A stretch of DNA of 38,862 nucleotides from Paracoccaceae bacterium (GTDB lineage Bacteria > Pseudomonadota > Alphaproteobacteria > Rhodobacterales > Rhodobacteraceae), in assembly GCA_947476475.1 (NCBI GenBank), contig CANJQT010000029.1, positions 1 to 38,862 of the forward strand, given 5' to 3'. This document shows, piece after piece, positions 23,817-33,800 of this stretch; the first letter of the stretch is position 1; each line of letters begins with the position of its first letter. The notes beneath the pieces are model-generated. The model searched no databases. It had not been told where the DNA came from and saw only the letters and a list, made by a program, of their open reading frames with translations. The translations under genes were made by a program, and so were the position numbers.

Positions 23817-25672
23817 GTGACCGTGTCTTCGGCTGCGCCCTCCGGCGCGAGCCGCTGCAAAAGGGCGGCCTCCAATTCACGATTCAGTTCTTTTGCGCGT
23901 GCCACATATTCAGGGTTCTTGGTCAAGGGAACGCCGGGCTTCCACACTTCTGCAAGATCACGCATCGAAGCGCGGTCAAGATGGAAAAACAGCTTTTGAA
24001 GCTCCGAAGCTTCATATTCGGACAGGCCAGCGTTTTCGAGCGCATAGCGTGCAACTCGAAGGCTGGAATCGAAATAGTCACGCACAATGTCATTGGCCCC
24101 AGCACGGTAAAGCTCGAAGACATGTTCCCTGTCGCGAGCGCGGGCGATGATGTGAAGGTCGGGGCGCTGGCGGCGGGCATATTCGACAAGCTGGGTGACA
24201 TTCTTGCGTTCGCCCATGCTTACAATCAAGATGCGCGCACTGTCGAGGCCGGCGGCCTTAAGAAGATCGGGGCGATTGGGATCGCCGACAAACCCCTTGA
24301 ATCCGAAGGTTCGCAGCACGTCAATGATTTGCGGATCCGGGTCCAGAACCGTGGTACGAAAGCCCGACTGGGTAATCATCCGGTTCACCACCTGACCGAA
24401 CCTGCCGACGCCAGCAATGATGATCGGTTGCTGCTCGTCGATTTCGTCTGCCTGCGACTGGGGTTCGCTATCGGCCATCCGGCGGGTGATCTGGTCATGC
24501 GCCAGAAAGAACAGTGGCGTCAAAAGCATCGACAGCGTGATGATCAGCAAGAGCGTCTGCGCGGTCTGATCGGGCAAAATGCGCTGCGCGACGGCAAAGG
24601 AGGTCAACACGAAGCCAAATTCTCCTGCTTGCGCAAGGCCCAGTGTAAACAGCCAGCGATCCCGACCATCGATGCGAAAGAACCGCCCCAGAGTGTAAAG
24701 GACAGCCCCTTTGACCAACATCAGGCAAAGGGTCAGCGTCAGAATTTTCAGCGGCTTAGATAAAAGCAAAGCAAGGTCCATGCCGCTGCCCACCGTGATG
24801 AAAAACAGGCCAAGCAACAGGCCCTTAAAGGGGGCGATGTCCGATTCCATCTCGTGCCGGAATTCCGAGTTGGCCAAAACCACGCCAGCAAGGAATGTTC
24901 CCAGGGCGGGCGACAGGCCTACCATGGTCATCAACGCCGCAATGGTCACCACGATGCAAAGTGCAAAGGCGGTCTGGATTTCGCGCAGTCGCGCGGAATG
25001 AACAAAACGATAGGCCGGTCGGACAAGGAAATGCCCTGCAAGCACGACAGAGGCAACCGCTGCGATCGTGACCAGCGTCACCCCCCAGCCCGGCAGGTCC
25101 TGAACAAGGCTCATCGCAGCGTGTTCACCTAGTGCGGCATTGGCCAGTGCACGGGCGGCCGGCAAGGCCAGAAGGGGCATGAAGGCCAACACCGGGATGA
25201 CCGCAATGTCCTGCATCAACAGAACCTTGAATGCCCCGCGACCACCTTCCGTCTGCATCAGTTTCTTTTCGGACAGGGTCTGAAGAACGATGGCCGTTGA
25301 AGACAGTGACAGCGTCAGGCCGACAGTCAACGCCACCTCCCAAGACAGATCAAGCATCAGCCCGATCAAAAACAGCACTAGGCTTGTCGCCGCTATCTGC
25401 AAGCCGCCAAGCCCTATCAAACGCTGACGCATCGCCCACAGGACGGCAGGCTCAAGCTCAAGCCCAATCAGGAACAGCATCAGAACAACGCCAAACTCGG
25501 CCACATGCTGCAGGTTCTGGGTTTCGGACCCCACAAGCCCAAGCACCGGGCCGATCAGAATACCGGCGGCCAGATAGCCCAGCACTGATCCCAGCCCCAA
25601 CCGCGATGCCACCGGCACGGCAATCACCATCGCAATCAAGTAAAGTGCCGCCTGATAAAGTATAGAATCCAT
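23807..25672 (-). CDS. CPA2-family K+/H+ antiporter (KefB-like)
   Basis: 621 residues. About 12-13 membrane helices fill residues 1-395, with the CPA2 motifs QDIAVIP (154-160), LSPALGTFLAGVVLANSEFRHE and GEFGFVL (350-356). An RCK_N NAD-binding domain follows, with GVGRFGQVV at 421-429 and a DPDP acidic pair on strand 2, then a short C-terminal helical tail. The protein should exchange K+ for H+ across the inner membrane, gated by nucleotide or glutathione adducts in the KefB/KefC type. No KefF/KefG-like ancillary gene lies beside it. The Lrp-family gene on the same strand ends 10 bp upstream of its start, so they may be cotranscribed. Confidence 0.92.
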   Translation of the reverse strand: MDSILYQAALYLIAMVIAVPVASRLGLGSVLGYLAAGILIGPVLGLVGSETQNLQHVAEFGVVLMLFLIGLELEPAVLWAMRQRLIGLGGLQIAATSLVLFLIGLMLDLSWEVALTVGLTLSLSSTAIVLQTLSEKKLMQTEGGRGAFKVLLMQDIAVIPVLAFMPLLALPAARALANAALGEHAAMSLVQDLPGWGVTLVTIAAVASVVLAGHFLVRPAYRFVHSARLREIQTAFALCIVVTIAALMTMVGLSPALGTFLAGVVLANSEFRHEMESDIAPFKGLLLGLFFITVGSGMDLALLLSKPLKILTLTLCLMLVKGAVLYTLGRFFRIDGRDRWLFTLGLAQAGEFGFVLTSFAVAQRILPDQTAQTLLLIITLSMLLTPLFFLAHDQITRRMADSEPQSQADEIDEQQPIIIAGVGRFGQVVNRMITQSGFRTTVLDPDPQIIDVLRTFGFKGFVGDPNRPDLLKAAGLDSARILIVSMGERKNVTQLVEYARRQRPDLHIIARARDREHVFELYRAGANDIVRDYFDSSLRVARYALENAGLSEYEASELQKLFFHLDRASMRDLAEVWKPGVPLTKNPEYVARAKELNRELEAALLQRLAPEGAAEDTVTKE

Positions 25673-25682
25673 TGGTCGTCTT

Positions 25683-26156
25683 TCAGATGGGTAGGGGGGC
25701 GTCGGGCTTGAACTGATCCATCACGATCTGGCTTTGAACCCGCGCCACGGCAGGATGCGCCAGCAGCACCTGATGGATCAGCCTGTTGAGCGCCGCAAGA
25801 TTATCGCAATAGACCCTCAGCAGGTAGTCCGCCTCGCCCGTAAGCGTCCAGGCCGAAACGATTTCTGGCTGAATGCCCACAAGCCGGGAAAAGGCTGCCG
25901 TGGTTTCCGCTCCGTGGCGTGTCATCTGCACTTGTACAAAGGCCTGTACCGCCAGACCCAACCGCGCCGGATCAAGATGCGCCGCATAGGATTTGATCAA
26001 CCCTTCCGTCTCAAGCCGTTGGCGCCGCCGACCAGCCTGACTCGCAGACAGATTCAGCGCCTCGCCCAGTTCTTGTGCCGTCAGATGCGCATTGCGTTGC
26101 AGCAGTGCCAGAAGGCGCTTGTCGATTTCGTCAATGGTGGTGCGTGGATCATGCAT
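25683..26156 (-). CDS. Lrp/AsnC-family transcription regulator
   Basis: 157 residues from ATG at 26156; a TTG at 26168 is an alternative. The N-terminal helix-turn-helix is IDEIDKRLLALLQRNAHLTAQELGEALNLSASQAGRRRQRLETEGLI, and the C-terminal RAM/AsnC ligand-binding domain includes VSAWTLTGEADYLLRVYC. Such proteins sense amino acids and act as dimers or octamers. It diverges from hpd, the second step of tyrosine breakdown, with a perfect palindrome in the shared 118-bp gap, so control of hpd by tyrosine or a product is the likely role. No clear Shine-Dalgarno is present; the start may be leaderless. Confidence 0.9.
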   Translation of the reverse strand: MHDPRTTIDEIDKRLLALLQRNAHLTAQELGEALNLSASQAGRRRQRLETEGLIKSYAAHLDPARLGLAVQAFVQVQMTRHGAETTAAFSRLVGIQPEIVSAWTLTGEADYLLRVYCDNLAALNRLIHQVLLAHPAVARVQSQIVMDQFKPDAPLPI

Positions 26157-26192
26157 GATAAGTATCAATACCGCATTTTACGCGCGCAAGTG

Positions 26193-26207
26193 CATCAAAA
26201 TTTGATG
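26193..26207. promoter_or_regulatory. Palindromic operator candidate between the Lrp-family gene and hpd
   Basis: CATCAAA-A-TTTGATG is a perfect 7-bp inverted repeat 37 bp from the regulator start and 68 bp from the hpd start. AT-rich 15-bp palindromes are typical Lrp/AsnC-family sites. A looser outer pair (TTTTACGCGC and GCGCAAAA) flanks it. Confidence 0.55.
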
Positions 26208-26274
26208 ACAATGCGCAAAATCCGCAGGAACCAGGCGCCATAATGGAACTCACGCGCAAACAGGAGAATCCATC

Positions 26275-27369
26275 ATGGGTCCATTTCCCCATTCTGCCCC
26301 AAAGTCTGTGATTTCGGCCGAAAATCCTGCCGGCACCGATGGTTTCGAATTTGTCGAATTTGCCCATCCGCAGCCCGATGAACTGCGTGCCCTGTTCACG
26401 CGCATGGGATATGTGCCGACGGCACGCCACAAGACAAAGGCGATCGAGCTTTGGCAGCAGGGCGATATCACTTACATTCTGAACGCTGAACCTGGCAGCC
26501 ATGCCATGCGTTTTGTCGAAGAACATGGCCCCTGCGCGCCGTCGATGGGCTGGCGGGTGGTCGATGCGGGACACGCCTTTTCCCATGCCGTAGCCAAGGG
26601 GGCGGTTCCCTATATGGGCACGGATAAGGCACTTGATGTCCCGGCAATCGTCGGTATCGGCGGCTCGCTTATCTACTTTGTAGACCAGTATGGCGGGGCG
26701 AACCCCTATCTGGATGCCTTTGAATTTACGGCGGCTCCAAAGCCGGCCGGGGTTGGCTTTTTCTACCTCGATCACCTGACCCATAATGTTCACAAGGGCA
26801 ATATGGATGTCTGGTTCAATTTCTACGGTGAAATTTTCGGCTTTAAACAGATCCGCTTCTTCGACATCGAAGGCAAGTTTACCGGTTTGCACAGCCGCGC
26901 CCTGACCAGCCCCTGTGGTCGAATCCGAATTCCGATCAACGAGGATCGCGGCGAAACGGGGCAAATCGTCGAATATCTGAAGCGATACAAGGGCGAAGGG
27001 ATCCAGCACGTCGCAGTGGGCACCGACGATATCTATGGTGCGACAGACGCCATTTACGAACGCGGCCTGCGCTTCATGCCAAAGCCGCCGATGAGCTATT
27101 ACGAACTAAGCAAGACCCGCGTGGTTGGACATGACGAGCCGCTGGACAAACTGGAAAAACATGGAATTCTGATCGACGGGGAAGGGGTGGTTGACGGCGG
27201 CGAAACCCGCATACTTTTGCAGATATTCTCGAAGACAGTCATAGGGCCGATCTTTTTTGAATTCATTCAGCGCAAGGGCGATGACGGGTTCGGTGAAGGC
27301 AACTTCAAGGCCCTGTTCGAGTCGATCGAAGCGGACCAGATCGCCCGTGGCGTTCTGAAGGCCAGCTGA
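26275..27369 (+). CDS. hpd: 4-hydroxyphenylpyruvate dioxygenase
   Basis: 364 residues, the usual length for bacterial HPPD. The two-domain vicinal-oxygen-chelate fold shows the three iron ligands: His167 in YLDHLTHNV, His245 in GIQHVAVGTDDI and Glu329 in GPIFFEFIQRKGDDGFGEGNF. The enzyme converts 4-hydroxyphenylpyruvate to homogentisate with Fe(II) and O2 in tyrosine breakdown. CAGGAG lies upstream of ATG at 26275. The other pathway genes (hmgA, fahA, maiA) are not in the window. Confidence 0.96.
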   Translation: MGPFPHSAPKSVISAENPAGTDGFEFVEFAHPQPDELRALFTRMGYVPTARHKTKAIELWQQGDITYILNAEPGSHAMRFVEEHGPCAPSMGWRVVDAGHAFSHAVAKGAVPYMGTDKALDVPAIVGIGGSLIYFVDQYGGANPYLDAFEFTAAPKPAGVGFFYLDHLTHNVHKGNMDVWFNFYGEIFGFKQIRFFDIEGKFTGLHSRALTSPCGRIRIPINEDRGETGQIVEYLKRYKGEGIQHVAVGTDDIYGATDAIYERGLRFMPKPPMSYYELSKTRVVGHDEPLDKLEKHGILIDGEGVVDGGETRILLQIFSKTVIGPIFFEFIQRKGDDGFGEGNFKALFESIEADQIARGVLKAS

Positions 27370-27391
27370 AAGACAGTGCAAAGGAAATGAG

Positions 27392-27409
27392 GTCGCTTTC
27401 GCAAGCGGC
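27392..27409. terminator. Short hairpin between convergent hpd and the 924-residue protein gene
   Basis: GTCGCTT (27392-27398) pairs with AAGCGGC (27403-27409), with one G-T pair and a stable TCGC loop, 22 bp after the hpd stop. No strong T-tract on either side. Confidence 0.35.
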
Positions 27410-27417
27410 TTCACCCT

Positions 27418-30192
27418 TCAGCCATCGTTGACCATTTTCAGGGCATAAGTTTTGCCACGTTTGACATAGCGCAGTTCATTGTCGGTAATGGCGGCGACTT
27501 TACCACCGTCAAGTCTGTCGCCGACCTGCACTTTGATGTACCGCCCGTTGGGCATCCGAACCAGCGCACGCCGGTTCGCTGAAGATCCATAAATGCCAAT
27601 AAGGTTGATATCCCCAAGATCTATCGCGTTTGCCAGGGTCGATTTCTTGGAAACGGTCCGCGTCGTCGGCAGCGTCGCAATGCCTTCCTGTGGCTCGGGT
27701 TCGTCCACTTCCTGCGTAGAGGCAGGTTCAGGCTCCGGGTCCGGCTCGGCGGTCGTCTGTGCTTCGGCAAGTGCCGCCTCGACAGCGCTGTTGTCCACAG
27801 GAGGAATTGCGGCATCCGCCGCCTGTTTGGCCTTTGCAGCTGCTGCAACGGCTGCTGCACTGCGTGGCACTGGTTGGCGCGAACTGGCGACAGCCTGCGG
27901 CGAAGCCGCCGCGATGGCTTTTTCGGCGGCTTCTGCTTCTGCACGGGCAGCCGAGGCTGCAGCGTCGGCGACGGCTTCGGCTGCCTGACGTTTGGCTTCG
28001 GCCTTGGCCAGAATGTCCGCCGGGCGCGTTTTGGGCTTGCGCGCACTGTGGCGCGGGTCGACCGGCGGGGCCAGTTCCGCCACAGCTGGCGCTGTTGGGC
28101 CGGTCAAAGCCTCGGGTATGGGGATAGCCGGCGTCGGTACCAGATCGGCAGGTTTCGGGCGCGGGCGTTTATCTGCAAGCGGGTCGGGCTCTGCCGCCGG
28201 TTTGGCTAGGGCCGAGCGAGCGGGCGGCAGGCGAGGCGGCAGGCCGGCGAACAATGTGAAACCGTCTGGCGTGACCACGCCTTCCGAAGTGGCGGCAATT
28301 CGCCCCAGTTCATCAAAACGCAAAAGCGTGCCAAACGGCTGTGGCTGTGGCTGTGCTGCCAGTGGCGGATCGGTGACCAGGGCGGTGGCTTGCGGCAGAA
28401 GATCCGCGCTCAGTGCGCCTGGGCCAGCGCTTTCGGCGGCTACGGTGCCGATGCTCGCATCAGGCGCGGGTTGGGCCATTGGCGTAGCGACCTGAATGGG
28501 CGCTGCAGGGCGTGGCAGATCAATCTGTGGTGCGATGGTTGTGGACATGGGTGGCGCGGCCGTCAGCGGCGCTTCCAAGGCGGTCTCTGATACTTGTTCC
28601 GTTGTTTCGGATACGCCCGCAGGGCCAAGAAAGACAGCCCAAAGGCCTATTGCCCCGATCATCAAAAGGCCGGCTGCACCAAGCATAACCGGCGCAGAGG
28701 CAAGGCGCCCCGTTCGAGCCAGCCTGATGCCGCCAAAAACCGACGGTCTTGGCGCGCTGCCGGGGATTGTCCAACTGAATCGCTGACCAGGCAAAAGGCT
28801 GGCTTCGGTTAAATGGTTTCCATCCTGATCAAAGGCTGTTGTCCCCGCATTGCGGCTGAGGCCCGGCGGGCCGGGTCTGGCAGCCTGCACGCCAGCGTCA
28901 TCACGCAACGGCGCCCCAAGCACGGGGGCCGCATGCGTTGCAGCGGGTGCTCGGGGCTTGATCGCCCGAATGCTCCCCAGGCGCGGAAGAATAGCCGCAA
29001 GCCGGCTGCCGGCGTCTTCTGGCATCTCTACCGCAAGGGAAGGTGCACGCCTGCTTTGAAAGTCAGTATGTGCCCGGCTTCTTGGCGGCATATCCGTCTC
29101 GGGTGCATCTTCTTCCGCCTCGCCGACGTCCACTTCGGTCACATCGACGAAGGGTGCCTCATTCTCCTGCGTTGGAACCGCAGGTAGGGCGTCAACAGCC
29201 GCACCGTCTACACCATCGTCCTGCACGGCTTCGAGCGTTGGAGCAGATCGCTCATCCGAGGACGAGGTTTCCCGCGTGATCGCGCTTTCCACTGCCGTCA
29301 GCTTGCTGACTTCGTCAGGATCGTGGGTATGCCCGCCCTCCGTGTCCGAGGGCGCAACCACACCGGTAGCCTGCGTCTCTGTGGCAGGCTCGGCAGCGGC
29401 GATGACAACCCCTGCCGGTTTGGCAACCACAGCAGGTACCTGCGGCAATGGGCTTTCTTCGTGGCTCAATTCTGCGACGGCGGCTTCTGCGACTTCGGCC
29501 TCGGGCGCAAGGCCTGTGGCTATGTCGTTGGCGGCTGGCTGTTCAGGCAGTTCGGCAGGCAGCTGCGACGTGGCAGCTATGGCTGGCTGCGCAAGGCCGG
29601 GTAGCGCGCGAAAAAGCGCGGCAAGCGGCGCATCCGCCTGGGCGATCACCCGCGCCGGATCCTGATCCCGATCAAACCGCGCGTCTTTTGGCAGATGGTG
29701 GCTGGCGACCGAAGTCAGGCCAAAGAACGGCTCACCGGCAAAATGCTCACCTTCGGGGATCGCCACGAACCCGGCGGGGCAAAAACCGTAGGCTTCCGCA
29801 AAACCTTCGGCTTCCTCAAGCGTTTCGCGTGCAACGACTGCGACCTTCACCTGATCGCCCTGACGGGAAAAGTCGAAGACCAGGTCTTCGACCGCATAAG
29901 GTGTTCGCCCCGCCAGCGCTTCCTGAATCCGGGCGCGCCTGCTGGCCTGATCAGGTCCGGGCGCCTCCATCGAGAAGTACAGGATCTGCGAATTAGGCAA
30001 GATCAGCTTGCTGATAAAGCCTTCGGGCGCTCGGGCCTGTGCCAGAACTTTCATGCCGGCAAGCTGATCGCCCAGCGACGGGTCGTCCAGACTGGCGCGG
30101 CCAATGCGCACCCAGCCACCTGCCGCGCGTTCCAGCAGACTTACCGCTTCGTGGGACAGATCAAGTGCGAAACGTGGTTTCATGACAGGCAT
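27418..30192 (-). CDS. Single-pass protein with PilM/GspL-like N-terminus and PilP/GspC-like C-terminus
   Basis: 924 residues. Residues 1-190 (FALDLSHEAVSLLERAAGGWVRIGRASL, SKLILPNSQILYF, KVAVVARETLEEAEGFAEAYGF) resemble the actin-like cytoplasmic domain of PilM/GspL. Residues 200-480 are acidic, Ala/Pro-rich and disordered. One membrane helix lies at about 499-523 (APVMLGAAGLLMIGAIGLWAVF). A long Pro/Ala-rich linker with short Ala/Glu helices follows. Residues 855-921 (INLIGIYGSSANRRALVRM, YIKVQVGDRLDGGKVAAI, LRYVKRGKTYALKM) resemble the HR domain of GspC/PilP. Homologues in this bacterial group are sometimes mislabelled translation initiation factor 2 because of the Ala/Pro linker. No other secretion or pilus gene is nearby. 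The function is unknown. Confidence 0.7.
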   Translation of the reverse strand: MPVMKPRFALDLSHEAVSLLERAAGGWVRIGRASLDDPSLGDQLAGMKVLAQARAPEGFISKLILPNSQILYFSMEAPGPDQASRRARIQEALAGRTPYAVEDLVFDFSRQGDQVKVAVVARETLEEAEGFAEAYGFCPAGFVAIPEGEHFAGEPFFGLTSVASHHLPKDARFDRDQDPARVIAQADAPLAALFRALPGLAQPAIAATSQLPAELPEQPAANDIATGLAPEAEVAEAAVAELSHEESPLPQVPAVVAKPAGVVIAAAEPATETQATGVVAPSDTEGGHTHDPDEVSKLTAVESAITRETSSSDERSAPTLEAVQDDGVDGAAVDALPAVPTQENEAPFVDVTEVDVGEAEEDAPETDMPPRSRAHTDFQSRRAPSLAVEMPEDAGSRLAAILPRLGSIRAIKPRAPAATHAAPVLGAPLRDDAGVQAARPGPPGLSRNAGTTAFDQDGNHLTEASLLPGQRFSWTIPGSAPRPSVFGGIRLARTGRLASAPVMLGAAGLLMIGAIGLWAVFLGPAGVSETTEQVSETALEAPLTAAPPMSTTIAPQIDLPRPAAPIQVATPMAQPAPDASIGTVAAESAGPGALSADLLPQATALVTDPPLAAQPQPQPFGTLLRFDELGRIAATSEGVVTPDGFTLFAGLPPRLPPARSALAKPAAEPDPLADKRPRPKPADLVPTPAIPIPEALTGPTAPAVAELAPPVDPRHSARKPKTRPADILAKAEAKRQAAEAVADAAASAARAEAEAAEKAIAAASPQAVASSRQPVPRSAAAVAAAAKAKQAADAAIPPVDNSAVEAALAEAQTTAEPDPEPEPASTQEVDEPEPQEGIATLPTTRTVSKKSTLANAIDLGDINLIGIYGSSANRRALVRMPNGRYIKVQVGDRLDGGKVAAITDNELRYVKRGKTYALKMVNDG

Positions 30193-30344
30193 CTAGCATA
30201 GGGCAAGCAGCCACATCAGCCACCTTACATTGCGCCGATAGCCCTAAAGCAGAAAACCGCCGAATGAAAGAACCACCGCCAAGGAATGACTTGCGACGCG
30301 CGTCGCATATCCCACATGTGATCTGCATCAAGGGAGGATTTTCC

Positions 30345-31049
30345 ATGCGCCTTTTCAATGTGTTTGCCGCCGCGACTTTTCTGGTGCTTCCCATGCAGTC
30401 GGCACCTGTCTGGGCCGAGGAAAGCCAGGCCGCAATTTCAGTGACTGGCGAAGGCCAGATCGCGGCAACTCCCGATTTGGCGACGGTGTCGCTGGGTGTA
30501 ACGGTTAGTGGCGACACGGCAAAAGCGGCTTTGGATGCAAACAGCATGGCACTTGCTGCTGCCATAGACCGGCTGAAGGCCGCAGGGATCGAAGACCGCG
30601 ACATTCAGACTTCGGGGCTGTCGCTGGGGCCTATCTATGATTATTCGTCAGGCGGCAGTGGCCCTCAGACAATTCTGGGGTATTCGGCGTCGAACATGGT
30701 GACGGTGCGCGTCCGGGCGTTGGATCAGGTTGGTTCGGTCTTGGATGCCGCGGTGACAGACGGCGCCAACACCTTGAACGGAATCTCGTTCGGTCTGGCC
30801 GATCCGGTGCCGGCAACCGACGAGGCGCGCAAGGCGGCCGTGGCTGATGCCCGTCGCAAGGCCGAACTTTATGCGGCTGCTGCCGGGGTCAAGGTTGGCA
30901 AGGTCTTGTCCATCAGCGAAAATGGCGGATATGCGCAGCCAATGATGATGGCCGAAGCGATGGCGGGCAAAAGTGCCGCGGTGCCGGTGCAGGCAGGCGA
31001 GCTGAGCGTTGCCGCCTCGGTCAATGTGACCTTTGAACTGACAGAGTGA
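30345..31049 (+). CDS. SIMPL-domain (DUF541) periplasmic protein
   Basis: 234 residues. A Sec signal peptide (residues 1-24, cleavage after PVWA) is followed by one SIMPL domain with ISVTGEGQIAATPDLATVSLGV, GIEDRDIQTSGLSLGPIYDY, GYSASNMVTVRVRALDQVGSVLDAAV and the ending ASVNVTFELTE. The start ATG has GGGAGGA upstream. SIMPL-domain proteins form large beta-rich oligomers; several are tied to outer-membrane or oxidative stress, but no catalytic role is established. It has its own terminator. Confidence 0.9.
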   Translation: MRLFNVFAAATFLVLPMQSAPVWAEESQAAISVTGEGQIAATPDLATVSLGVTVSGDTAKAALDANSMALAAAIDRLKAAGIEDRDIQTSGLSLGPIYDYSSGGSGPQTILGYSASNMVTVRVRALDQVGSVLDAAVTDGANTLNGISFGLADPVPATDEARKAAVADARRKAELYAAAAGVKVGKVLSISENGGYAQPMMMAEAMAGKSAAVPVQAGELSVAASVNVTFELTE

Positions 31050-31077
31050 AGGCAACAGCCGAAGCATATTTCCTTAG

Positions 31078-31102
31078 ACGCCCGCCAGCTTGCGGGCGTT
31101 TT
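31078..31102 (+). terminator. Intrinsic terminator after the SIMPL gene
   Basis: ACGCCCGC (31078-31085) pairs perfectly with GCGGGCGT (31092-31099) around CAGCTT and runs into TTTTC. It begins 29 bp after the SIMPL stop and just before the stop of the convergent amidotransferase gene. Confidence 0.85.
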
Positions 31103-31115
31103 CATGCGCGACGGC

Positions 31116-31811
31116 CTAGATCAGGCTGACCCAGCCACGGGCGATCGCCAGACCGGCGGCATCCGCGGCCGGCCCGTGTTCGGCGGCGACGGCGGGATAG
31201 TCCTGTAACCAGCCCGGCCGGATCCGCTCTACCGTGTCGGGGAAGTCGCGGTTCCAGTTTTCGACCACCGTGCGGCTGGCCTCGAAGTGGAACTGCATCG
31301 CGTAGCTTGCGCGCCCCATGCGGAAACACTGGCTGTTGGCCGTTGGATTTCTTGCCAGATGGACGCAGTCCGCCGGAAGCGTGAAGGTGTCCTTGTGCCA
31401 CTGAAAGGAATGGAAGTCGGCCTTCAGAACCGACAGGACCGGGTCATCGCGTCCTTCGTCGGTAAGTTCGATCTGACGCCAGCCGAATTCCGGTGTTGTC
31501 CCCAGATGGTTTTTTGCCCCGTAAGCCCGCGCCATCAGTTGCGCACCTAGACAAATTCCCAGCACTGCCTTGTCGGTCTGCCCCATTCGCCGCATCAGCC
31601 GGATTAGCTCGGGCAGATAGGGATGGGTGGCATCGGCCAGCGCATGCTGCTCTCCTCCCAGGACGACCAGCGCGTCATGATAGGATCCATCCGGCAAAGC
31701 CTCGCCCGCCCAGGCGCGGAAGACCTGGATTTCTGCATCCGCCTCGCGCAGGGCGACGCCTACCTGACCAAGGGGAGAGATTTCGGTATTGTCGATCACC
31801 GCAACGCGCAT
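31116..31811 (-). CDS. Type 1 (class I) glutamine amidotransferase
   Basis: 231 residues from ATG at 31811, with GAGGATT upstream. The class I triad is visible: nucleophile Cys87 in LGICLGAQLMA, then His and Glu in MQFHFEAS near residue 190. There is no synthetase domain, so it belongs to the stand-alone GMP-synthase-like amidotransferases (YfeJ type). It lies next to guaB, which is divergent by 143 bp, but the real GMP synthetase guaA would be much longer. It may hydrolyse gamma-glutamyl compounds; the true substrate is unknown. Confidence 0.87.
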   Translation of the reverse strand: MRVAVIDNTEISPLGQVGVALREADAEIQVFRAWAGEALPDGSYHDALVVLGGEQHALADATHPYLPELIRLMRRMGQTDKAVLGICLGAQLMARAYGAKNHLGTTPEFGWRQIELTDEGRDDPVLSVLKADFHSFQWHKDTFTLPADCVHLARNPTANSQCFRMGRASYAMQFHFEASRTVVENWNRDFPDTVERIRPGWLQDYPAVAAEHGPAADAAGLAIARGWVSLI

Positions 31812-31855
31812 TTCAATCCTCGGAGCCGCTTCCGCGAAAGAATGATCATGGGTGA

Positions 31856-33403
<1,548 letters not shown>

Positions 33404-33430
33404 CCGGTCCTGACCGCGCGATGACGACAA

Positions 33431-33466
33431 GGCGCGCGAAGGGGGAAACCCCGACGCGCGCCTTTT
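33431..33466 (+). terminator. Intrinsic terminator of guaB
   Basis: GGCGCGCG (33431-33438) pairs with CGCGCGCC (33455-33462), with an inner GGGG/CCCC stem and AAA loop, followed by TTTT. It begins 27 bp after the guaB stop. Confidence 0.88.
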
Positions 33467-33800
33467 GGTTTGGAGGGAGTTGCGGGCCAAGTAGGGCCTG
33501 TCCGAGTTCGGACAAAATGATATGCCATTGAAATCATTATAAATCGCATTTTTTGTTAAGCGAATATTAGGGATTTGGAGACCCCCGAGGTGGTTCCACA
33601 AGGAAGCCTCTGATCGTCGCTGATCCGTGGGCTTGCCAGTGCTGCCGGAAGCTGAGGGGATGCCGCTTGGGCCTGTGGCCTTTGGCCGGAACCTTCGATA
33701 ATAAGGGATCGACCGTTGCCGCAGGCGTTTTCTCAGCCGTGTGCGGCATAAGTAAAATGAAGCCTCGCCAAAGGATTGCGGGGTAATCCTCAGGTGTTTC
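33467..33800. other. 334-bp gap between guaB terminator and rsmB, possibly a gene remnant
   Basis: The left part (33515-33570) is strikingly AT-rich for this genome. The right part has a 61-codon minus-strand frame from ATG at 33749 to TAA at 33567 (product begins MPHTAEKTPAATVDPLLSK, with a later HRPKRHPLSFRQHW stretch). Its codon use is plausible, but there is no recognisable domain and no ribosome binding site. A hairpin (TGCCGCA-GGC at 33717-33726 with GCC and TGCGGCA to 33748) covers the start of that frame. It could be a small gene, a decayed end of a larger one, or a regulatory leader of rsmB. I cannot decide. Confidence 0.3.

Noticed and set aside
27593-28495. Long Gly/Ala/Ser/Arg-rich plus-strand ORFs
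   Set aside because: Antisense shadows of the Ala/Pro-rich linker of the 924-residue protein; the composition mirrors that low-complexity stretch.
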